Of a DNA stretch of 5,881 nucleotides, positions 1 to 4,472 are shown one piece after another. This stretch comes from Gammaproteobacteria bacterium (GTDB taxonomy: Bacteria > Pseudomonadota > Gammaproteobacteria > UBA5335 > SLRW01). A model generated the notes under the pieces. It was not told the origin of the DNA. It worked only from the letters and a program-made list of their open reading frames with translations, and searched no databases. Made by a program: the position numbers and the translations under genes. Every line of letters starts with the position of its first letter. Positions within the stretch are counted from its first letter, which is position 1. The DNA lies in the NCBI GenBank assembly GCA_007130745.1, contig SLRW01000033.1:1-5881 (forward strand). Reading direction: 5' to 3'.

Positions 1-385
1 CTTCAAGATCACGGGTGCGCACCGTGCCATCCGGCAAGGTCGTCATGGCGCTACCCTTGGTCTCGCAGCGCACGGGATGACCGCTGGCGCACTGCGCACA
101 ACGCCCGCACATGGTGACAAAGGTCGTCACCACACGGTCGCCCACCTGGTATTCGGTCACGCCCTCGCCAACCTCAACCACCTCACCGGCGCCTTCATGC
201 CCCACCACCAGCGGCGGCGGGAAAGGGATCACCCCGGTGGCGGCGGAAAGATCACTGTGACAGACCCCGCAGGCATGCAGGCGAATCATCACCTCATCGC
301 GTCGCGGTGATTCCACCTCGATTTCTTCCACTGCAATGGGGGCTTCCCAGCTTCTGCATACCGCCGCGCGGGCTTTTCTTGCCAT
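1..385 (-). CDS. Zinc-dependent alcohol dehydrogenase, MDR family (N-terminal part, cut by window edge)
   Basis: This is the first 128 codons of a medium-chain dehydrogenase/reductase, a cytosolic enzyme family that oxidises alcohols to aldehydes with NAD(P). The reading begins MARKARAAVCRSWEAPI. The catalytic-zinc half-site CGVCHSDL is at residues 39-46, with C42 as the likely zinc ligand and S44 at the usual Ser/Thr proton-relay position. GHEGAGEV at 62-69 supplies H63 and E64. The four structural-zinc cysteines are C93, C96, C99 and C107 (CX2CX2CX7C). The Rossmann NAD(P) domain and C-terminus lie beyond the left edge, so cofactor choice and substrate cannot be judged. The ATG at 385 is the earliest start: an in-frame TAG lies three codons upstream, and a GGAG (395-398) sits 9 bases before it. 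The gene diverges from the aldehyde dehydrogenase at 588, which suggests that the two act in sequence. Family is certain from the motifs; the subfamily (benzyl, allyl or aliphatic alcohol, or a thiol-dependent formaldehyde type) is open. Confidence 0.93.
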   Translation of the reverse strand, partial: MARKARAAVCRSWEAPIAVEEIEVESPRRDEVMIRLHACGVCHSDLSAATGVIPFPPPLVVGHEGAGEVVEVGEGVTEYQVGDRVVTTFVTMCGRCAQCASGHPVRCETKGSAMTTLPDGTVRTRDLE

Positions 386-458
386 ATCCGGCTACTCCCA
401 GGAAAACAAGCTCGTGAATGAGGCCATGCCGACACACAGGCGCGACCCGAAGCCATCG

Positions 459-487
459 AGTGTAAACAGGCCCCGGGGAAGGGTCAA
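459..487 (-). promoter_or_regulatory. Sigma-70-type promoter for the alcohol dehydrogenase
   Basis: Read on the minus strand, TTGACC (482-487) matches the -35 consensus at five of six bases, and TACACT (459-464) matches the -10 at four of six, with an optimal 17-base spacer. Transcription would start near 452, giving a leader of about 67 bases before the ATG at 385. The spacer contains the perfect palindrome CCCCGGGG (471-478), roughly at its middle, a place where activators or repressors that bind between the two boxes can sit. The assignment rests on consensus matching alone. Confidence 0.5.
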
Positions 488-500
488 AAACACTTGGCCG

Positions 501-523
501 CAACCGGCTGATCATGTAGGTTG
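501..523. promoter_or_regulatory. Dyad CAACC-N13-GGTTG, candidate operator
   Basis: CAACC (501-505) and GGTTG (519-523) form an inverted pair with 13 bases between them; the palindrome TGATCA (509-514) lies inside. A second dyad of the same arms and almost the same spacing is centred about 40 bases downstream. A weak plus-strand promoter for the aldehyde dehydrogenase overlaps this dyad (TTGGCC at 495-500, TAGGTT at 517-522, 16-base spacer), so a protein bound here could control that gene. The dyad is seen directly; the binding role is inferred and the regulator is unknown. Confidence 0.3.
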
Positions 524-540
524 AACGACCCGGTGATAGC

Positions 541-564
541 CAACCGTGCCCTTCAACACGGTTG
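541..564 (+). promoter_or_regulatory. Perfect 8-bp inverted repeat or hairpin in the aldehyde dehydrogenase leader
   Basis: CAACCGTG (541-548) and CACGGTTG (557-564) are exact reverse complements around an 8-base loop. The repeat ends 13 bases before the GGAG ribosome binding site (578-581) and 23 bases before the ATG. It may be a second operator, since it shares the CAACC/GGTTG ends of the dyad at 501-523, or an RNA stem-loop in the leader. A competing pairing exists: GTTGAA (520-525) can pair with TTCAAC (552-557), which takes up part of the loop and the first base of the right arm. No run of T follows it, so it is not a normal terminator. Confidence 0.5.
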
Positions 565-587
565 CCAGTTCCAGAACGGAGAGCCCG

Positions 588-2003
588 ATGCAAAAGCACG
601 AGCAGATTTATATCGGTGGCGAATGGCTTGATCCCAGCAGCCGCGACAGCATTGACGTGATCAACGCCTCGACCGAGGAAGTCATGGGCCAGGTGCCCGC
701 AGCCACGGCCGGCGACGTGGACCGCGCAGTGGCCGCCGCCCGTGAGGCTTTTGAAAGCTGGTCGGTGACCCCGCCGTCTGAGCGCGCCGAATATATCAGC
801 AAGCTCCATGAAGGGCTCAAGGCCCGTGGTGACGATATCGCCCGCACCATCGCCGGCGAGGTCGGCACCCCGATCAAGCTGGCGCAAATGATCCAGGCCG
901 GCCTGCCGGTGGCTATTTCCGGCACCTATGCCCAAATGACCCCGGATTTCCCCTTTGAGGAAGAAGTCGGCAACTCCCTGGTGATCCGCGAACCGGTGGG
1001 AGTGGTGGGCTCGATTACGCCCTGGAACTACCCCTTACACCAGATTATCTGCAAGGTGGCCGCAGCCATGGCCGCCGGCTGTACGGTCGTCGCCAAGCCG
1101 GCCGCCAACGCCCCGCTGAGCGCCTTTATTCTGGCGGAGATTATGGACGATATCGGCCTGCCGGCAGGCGTATTCAACCTGGTGCCGGGTCAGGGCCGGG
1201 TGGTAGGTGAAGCCATTGCCGCCCATCCCGGTATCGACATGGTCTCCTTTACCGGCTCTACTGCCGCCGGGCGCCGCGTAGCTGAAGTCGGCGCGGCTTC
1301 GATCAAGCGCGTGGCGCTGGAACTCGGTGGCAAATCCGCTGCGGTAATTCTGGATGACGCCGAGCTCGAAAAGGCAGTCAAGGCGACCGTCAATAACTGT
1401 TACCTCAACCAGGGCCAGACCTGCACCGCCCACACGCGCATGCTGGTCCCGGAACATCTGTACAAGGATGCCGCTGAAATTGCCGTGCAGGTCGCGGAGA
1501 AATTCCGCCTTGGCAATGCGCTGGAAGAAGACACCCGGCTGGGCCCGCTGGTGACAGAAAATCAGCGTGACCAGGTCCGCCGCTACATCAATATTGGCCG
1601 TGATGAGGGCGCCGAGCTGCTCACCGGGGGGGATACCGCCCCAGCCGAACTGGAAAAGGGCTATTTCGTGCGGCCCACCGTTTTCGGTCGCGTGGCGCCC
1701 AAATCCACCATCGCCCAGGAAGAAATCTTCGGCCCGGTGCTATCCGTCCTGACCTATCGTGATGATGACGAGGCCGTGCGTATCGCCAACGACAGCATCT
1801 ACGGCCTGGCCGGAGGTGTCTGGGGCAGCGATGATCGCGCACGCGCCATTGCCCGGCGGATGCGCACAGGCCAGATCGACGTCAACGGTGGCAGCTTCAA
1901 TCCGATGGCGCCGTTCGGCGGCTTCAAGCAATCCGGCCTGGGCCGGGAGATGGGCAAATTCGGGCTGGAAGAGTTCCTCGAATACAAGTCCCTGCAACTG
2001 TAA
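588..2003 (+). CDS. NAD(P)-dependent aldehyde dehydrogenase
   Basis: This 471-residue protein is a complete member of the classical aldehyde dehydrogenase superfamily, which oxidises aldehydes to carboxylic acids in the cytosol. Its length is normal for the family. The catalytic set is intact: N147 in TPWNYP, K170 in VAKP, FTGST at 221-225 in the cofactor fold, general base E245 in ELGGKS, nucleophile C279 in NQGQTCTAHTR, E379 in EEIFGP, and the C-terminal APFGGFKQSGLGRE. An oddity is KPAA at 170-173, where most relatives have KPSE or KPAE; the missing glutamate normally contacts the NAD ribose. The ATG at 588 is preferred because GGAG (578-581) lies 6 bases before it. An in-frame GTG at 546 would add 14 residues but lies inside the inverted repeat and lacks a ribosome site. 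The gene is divergent from the alcohol dehydrogenase, suggesting an alcohol-to-acid pathway. It is not a methylmalonate-semialdehyde type by its motifs; the substrate is unknown. Confidence 0.96.
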   Translation: MQKHEQIYIGGEWLDPSSRDSIDVINASTEEVMGQVPAATAGDVDRAVAAAREAFESWSVTPPSERAEYISKLHEGLKARGDDIARTIAGEVGTPIKLAQMIQAGLPVAISGTYAQMTPDFPFEEEVGNSLVIREPVGVVGSITPWNYPLHQIICKVAAAMAAGCTVVAKPAANAPLSAFILAEIMDDIGLPAGVFNLVPGQGRVVGEAIAAHPGIDMVSFTGSTAAGRRVAEVGAASIKRVALELGGKSAAVILDDAELEKAVKATVNNCYLNQGQTCTAHTRMLVPEHLYKDAAEIAVQVAEKFRLGNALEEDTRLGPLVTENQRDQVRRYINIGRDEGAELLTGGDTAPAELEKGYFVRPTVFGRVAPKSTIAQEEIFGPVLSVLTYRDDDEAVRIANDSIYGLAGGVWGSDDRARAIARRMRTGQIDVNGGSFNPMAPFGGFKQSGLGREMGKFGLEEFLEYKSLQL

Positions 2004-2015
2004 CAACGACCCCTG

Positions 2016-2032
2016 TCTCAGGTCTCAGGTCT
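2016..2032. repeat. 7-base tandem repeat TCTCAGG, two copies plus TCT
   Basis: TCTCAGG occurs at 2016-2022 and again at 2023-2029, followed by TCT. The second copy supplies most of the left arm of the palindrome at 2025-2042. Because the first copy also contains CAGGTC (2019-2024), it offers an alternative left arm for the same right arm GACCTG (2036-2041). A slippage duplication in the short gap between two convergent genes is the simplest explanation. Confidence 0.6.
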
Positions 2033-2042
2033 TAAGACCTGA
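2025..2042. terminator. 18-base perfect palindrome between convergent genes, possible terminator
   Basis: TCAGGTCTTAAGACCTGA is a perfect palindrome that as RNA gives a 7-bp stem closed by a UUAA loop, on either strand. It starts 21 bases after the aldehyde dehydrogenase stop and lies downstream of the lptG stop on the other strand. No U-tract follows on the plus strand, so a strong intrinsic terminator is not shown; it may instead act as a transcript-end hairpin that protects the 3' end. Confidence 0.4.
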
Positions 2043-2044
2043 AA

Positions 2045-2061
2045 CGTCCCCGGAGGGGACG
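2045..2061 (-). terminator. GC-rich hairpin just after the lptG stop, possible terminator
   Basis: CGTCCCC and GGGGACG form a 7-bp stem with a 3-base loop. On the minus strand it starts 2 bases after the lptG TGA (2064-2066) and is followed by TTTC and then by the second hairpin at 2025-2042. The T run is only three bases, so termination would be weak or would depend on both hairpins or on Rho. On the plus strand nothing resembling a T-tract follows. Confidence 0.45.
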
Positions 2062-2063
2062 AC

Positions 2064-3128
2064 TCAATACACCCGTCGGATCGCCCAGCCCGCGGCCAGC
2101 GCCAGCACCACCGTTGGCGCCCAGGCCGTGAGCGCCGACGGCAACCCCCAGACCTGCCCACTGCCCACCAGCATGGTGTTGGCGGCGTAATAGGCAATCC
2201 CTACCATCACCCCGATCACCAGGCGCTGACCCGCACCGGAGCTGCGCAGTGGACCAAACACAAAAGGCACCGCCAGCAACACCATCACCAGCGTGGTCAC
2301 CGGCGCCACAATTTTGCTCCACAGGGCCACCTCATAGGCGCCGGCATCCAGTTCGTTGCCTTCCAGGTAATCGATATATCGCGCCAGACCAGGGATGGTA
2401 AGGCTCTCCGGGGCCACCACAAACAGGCCGACAATATCGGGGTCAATTTGCGTTTGCCAGAGCACGCCATTTCCGCGTTCCACCGTTGTTCCCGTCTCGC
2501 CGAAACGAGTCTCGGCGAAGCCTTCCAGCTCCCAGCCGTCTCCGGTGAAGCGGGCGCGCTCGGCACGCGCGGCGGCAACCATGCGGCCGTCTTCCAGACG
2601 GTAAAACCGCACGCCGTCCGCCAGCCCGGCCGCCGGCACCTGCTCAATGTTGATGTAATGCTCACCGTCACGCAGCCAGAGATGGCCATCGACTCGAACC
2701 GTCCCGCGCTCACCAGCCTGCGCTGCGGCACGCATATCACGCGCATAACTCTCGGCCGGCGGCGCCAGAAAATCGCCCAGCACGACACAAAACACCATCA
2801 ACAGCACGGCACCCTTGAGTGCCGCAAAGGCAATCTGTACCACTGACATACCTGCGGCGCGCATCACGATCAACTCGCGATTGGCCGCCAATGCGCCCAA
2901 CCCGAACAGCGCGCCCAGCAGCACAGCAATGGGAAAAATCTCATAGGCCGCCTGGGGGGTACGCAGCAGTACATAGAACAGAGCCAGGGCCAGGCCATAA
3001 CGGCCTTCGCCCACGTCCTCCAGTTCGGCAATGAAGACCACAAAGGCGTTGAGCGCCATCAGCACCACCAGCACCAGCAGGGTGCTGCCAATCAGGGTGC
3101 GGGCAAGATAGCGATCAAGCGTATTCAT
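2064..3128 (-). CDS. lptG: LptG, inner-membrane permease subunit of the LPS exporter
   Basis: LptG pairs with LptF in the LptB2FG ABC exporter, which pulls lipopolysaccharide out of the inner membrane and loads it on LptC and the periplasmic bridge. The protein has 354 residues, close to the 360 of E. coli. It begins MNTLDRYLARTLIG, matching the LDRY start of the family. Hydrophobic segments lie near 12-34, 62-83, 98-120, 273-291, 301-321 and 333-350, giving the expected three plus three around a periplasmic beta-jellyroll domain (about 121-268). Recognisable marks are ELIVMRAAGMS (85-95, the cytoplasmic coupling region that meets LptB), LWSKI (269-273) and FGPLRS (291-296). The ATG overlaps the lptF stop as ATGA (3125-3128), so translation is probably coupled. 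A start at 3233 would add 35 residues inside lptF and is rejected. The lysines of the E. coli first-helix region are not conserved here (V31, E37, D38). Confidence 0.97.
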   Translation of the reverse strand: MNTLDRYLARTLIGSTLLVLVVLMALNAFVVFIAELEDVGEGRYGLALALFYVLLRTPQAAYEIFPIAVLLGALFGLGALAANRELIVMRAAGMSVVQIAFAALKGAVLLMVFCVVLGDFLAPPAESYARDMRAAAQAGERGTVRVDGHLWLRDGEHYINIEQVPAAGLADGVRFYRLEDGRMVAAARAERARFTGDGWELEGFAETRFGETGTTVERGNGVLWQTQIDPDIVGLFVVAPESLTIPGLARYIDYLEGNELDAGAYEVALWSKIVAPVTTLVMVLLAVPFVFGPLRSSGAGQRLVIGVMVGIAYYAANTMLVGSGQVWGLPSALTAWAPTVVLALAAGWAIRRVY

Positions 3129-4231
3129 GCCCGCCCTCGCGAACGCCGACCGTAACCAAGCACCCAGCCCAGGCCATAGTGGCGGGCCATCTCCAGAATA
3201 ACCACCACCCCCAGCAAGGCATGCACCCACCATAAACCCGCTGCCAGGGGAATCAGTCCACGTTCAATCCAGGCCTGGCCTACCCCGAGCAGATTTGAAT
3301 AAACCAGATACACCAGAACCCCGATCAATAGCCCCCATGATCGTCCCTGTCGCGGGGCCGCACGCGACAGGGGAATGGCCAGCAGGGCCAGCAATACCAC
3401 CGAGACCGGCATGGCCAGGCGCCAGTGCAACTCGGCATGGTCCTGCACCCACTCCGACGCCCACAGCTCACCCGTGGGCCGGGTATGCCGGCGATGCGTC
3501 GGTTCGACCGGAGGTGGCTGATAACGCATGCCATGCCGTTCGAAACGAATCTCCTGATAAGCCGCCTCTCCCGGCTCACCGTGATAACGATAACCGTCAT
3601 ACAGCATCAACACCCGGGCTCCGGTGTCCTCACGCACCAGGCTGGCACGCGCTGCGGTAATCACAACCTCAGTGTCATCGTCATCGGCCTCGCCACGGGC
3701 CCGCAGGAAGACATCATGCAGTTCGTCATCATCTACCTCGCGGGCATAAAACACCCCGCGCCCGCTATCAAAGCTCCGGAAGCGCCCCGCCTCGATTATG
3801 CCGAAGGTAGCGCTTTGCTCTGCCTGTGCCTGCACCTCGGCTGCATAGCGTGCGGCCCGGGGCGAAAGATCGAAAGCCAACCAGGCCAGTATCAAAGCGA
3901 CCGGCAAGGCCAGCAGCAGGGTCGGCCTGATGTAGTCCCGCAAGCCGGCGCCGCAGGCCTCCATGGCGGACATTTCGTTATCCGCATTGAGACGCCCGAG
4001 AGCCAGGATAATCGCCAGAAACAGTGCCACGGGAACCAAAATGGTCAGATACTGCACCGCAGTCAGCCCGATGAGCTGAAATACCGCCTCGGCGGGGAGC
4101 TCGCCCGCGGCGGCCTGGCCGATATAACGGGCAAAACGCGCCGCCAGCAAAATCAGCAACAGCACCACGGTCACCACCACCCAGGTCTGGGTGATCTCGC
4201 GCAGAATGTATCGCTGGATAATGCGTCGCAA
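3125..4231 (-). CDS. lptF: LptF, inner-membrane permease subunit of the LPS exporter
   Basis: LptF is the partner of LptG in the LPS exporter; its jellyroll domain contacts LptC. The protein has 368 residues against 366 in E. coli. The start region reads RYILRE (7-12), matching RYLVRE in E. coli. Membrane segments are near 16-31, 60-80, 101-120, 271-289, 298-316 and 327-347, with the periplasmic domain at about 121-268. NEMSAMEACG (85-94) is the coupling region, LHWR (268-271) and PRQGR (293-297) are family marks, and R32 and R35 keep the positive charge seen as K30 and R33 in E. coli. The start codon is TTG at 4231: it is the first possible start after an in-frame TGA five codons upstream, has AAGGA (4240-4244) 8 bases before it, and gives the correct N-terminus. 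Two very acidic runs, VDDDE (166-170) and EADDDDTE (181-188), lie in the periplasmic domain. lptG follows with a 4-base overlap, so the two form an operon. Confidence 0.97.
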   Translation of the reverse strand: MRRIIQRYILREITQTWVVVTVVLLLILLAARFARYIGQAAAGELPAEAVFQLIGLTAVQYLTILVPVALFLAIILALGRLNADNEMSAMEACGAGLRDYIRPTLLLALPVALILAWLAFDLSPRAARYAAEVQAQAEQSATFGIIEAGRFRSFDSGRGVFYAREVDDDELHDVFLRARGEADDDDTEVVITAARASLVREDTGARVLMLYDGYRYHGEPGEAAYQEIRFERHGMRYQPPPVEPTHRRHTRPTGELWASEWVQDHAELHWRLAMPVSVVLLALLAIPLSRAAPRQGRSWGLLIGVLVYLVYSNLLGVGQAWIERGLIPLAAGLWWVHALLGVVVILEMARHYGLGWVLGYGRRSRGRA

Positions 4232-4239
4232 GGAAGAAG

Positions 4240-4244
4240 TCCTT
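4240..4244 (-). promoter_or_regulatory. Ribosome binding site that fixes the lptF TTG start
   Basis: AAGGA on the minus strand lies 8 bases before the TTG at 4231. No ATG or GTG is available between this site and the upstream in-frame TGA, so the site decides for TTG. It lies within one arm of the inverted repeat CCTTCAGG/CCTGAAGG (4241-4248 and 4306-4313). Confidence 0.7.
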
Positions 4245-4313
4245 CAGGGGATTGACCACCGGCCGACTTGTAATGCGGGCAGTATATCAGTGTCACGCCC
4301 GGGAACCTGAAGG
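4241..4313. repeat. Separated 8-bp inverted repeat across the lptF promoter and ribosome site
   Basis: CCTTCAGG (4241-4248) and CCTGAAGG (4306-4313) are exact reverse complements 57 bases apart. One arm overlaps the lptF ribosome binding site, and the other overlaps the presumed -35 region of the lptFG promoter. If transcription began upstream of 4313, the two arms could pair in the mRNA and hide the ribosome site; from the promoter called at 4281-4289 the distal arm is not transcribed and pairing would be impossible. It may also be a pair of protein sites, or chance. Confidence 0.35.
4281..4289 (-). promoter_or_regulatory. Extended -10 promoter for lptFG
   Basis: Read on the minus strand the sequence is TGATATACT: TATACT (4281-4286) matches the -10 box at five of six bases, and a TG sits one base upstream, as in extended -10 promoters that need little -35 contact. 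The best -35 is poor (TTCAGG at 4306-4311, three of six, 19-base spacer). Transcription would start near 4274, about 43 bases before the TTG. Short CGGGC/GCCCG arms (4276-4280 and 4297-4301) flank the box. Confidence 0.5.
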
Positions 4314-4371
4314 GATAAGGGGAAACCCATCACCAGATTGCACTTAACCGGACTGTATCTGCGGAATAACC

Positions 4372-4402
4372 GTGGCAGGCCGGCGTGCTGTTGACGTAGA
4401 AT
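4372..4402 (+). promoter_or_regulatory. Candidate promoter for pepA
   Basis: TAGAAT (4397-4402) matches the -10 consensus at five of six bases. GTGGCA (4372-4377) matches the -35 at four of six but leaves a long 19-base spacer. Transcription would begin near 4409, so the leader would carry the hairpin at 4413-4436 close to its 5' end. TTGACG (4391-4396) directly abuts the -10 and cannot serve as its -35. Confidence 0.4.
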
Positions 4403-4412
4403 GGCGCCATCG

Positions 4413-4436
4413 CGGCTGACTGCTGTCGGTCAGCCG
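4413..4436 (+). promoter_or_regulatory. Perfect 8-bp stem-loop in the pepA leader
   Basis: CGGCTGAC (4413-4420) and GTCAGCCG (4429-4436) pair exactly around an 8-base loop; a G-U pair can extend the stem by one. The sequence after it is pyrimidine-rich with T runs broken by C and G (TTTCCCCCTG, then TTTG twice), so it looks more like a leader structure than a clean intrinsic terminator. It ends 36 bases before the ATG and 25 before the GGGAG ribosome site. It may protect the 5' end, attenuate transcription, or be a DNA operator. Confidence 0.45.
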
Positions 4437-4472
4437 TTTCCCCCTGTTTGTGTTTGCTTACGGGAGCCCGCA

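Noticed and set aside
552..567. Sigma-54-like sequence on the minus strand (TGGCAA, five bases, TTGAA)
   Set aside because: The GC doublet needed at -12 is absent, and the match falls in the perfect inverted repeat, which explains its sequence better.
546..587. Earlier GTG start for the aldehyde dehydrogenase, adding 14 residues
   Set aside because: The GTG lies inside the inverted repeat, lacks a ribosome site, and the extra residues do not look like the family N-terminus; the ATG at 588 has a well-placed GGAG.
294..935. Open frame of 213 codons on the minus strand over the divergent region and the aldehyde dehydrogenase 5' end
   Set aside because: It overlaps both real genes, is rich in Gly, Arg and His as expected of shadow frames, and shows no family motif.
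1759..2190. Open frame of 143 codons on the plus strand running from the aldehyde dehydrogenase across the terminator region into lptG
   Set aside because: It crosses two hairpins and two real genes in other frames and has no recognisable motif.
3129..3233. LptG start 35 codons upstream, within lptF
   Set aside because: The extra residues are glycine-rich frame-shadow sequence of lptF; the ATG at 3128 gives the family N-terminus and an ATGA overlap.
3425..4255. Long open frame (276 codons) on the plus strand opposite lptF
   Set aside because: Its composition is that of antisense to a GC-rich membrane protein gene, no domain is recognisable, and lptF on the other strand is unambiguous.
4391..4402. 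TTGACG followed by TAGAAT as a promoter pair
   Set aside because: The two boxes abut with no spacer, so they cannot be one promoter; no good -10 lies 16-18 bases after TTGACG.
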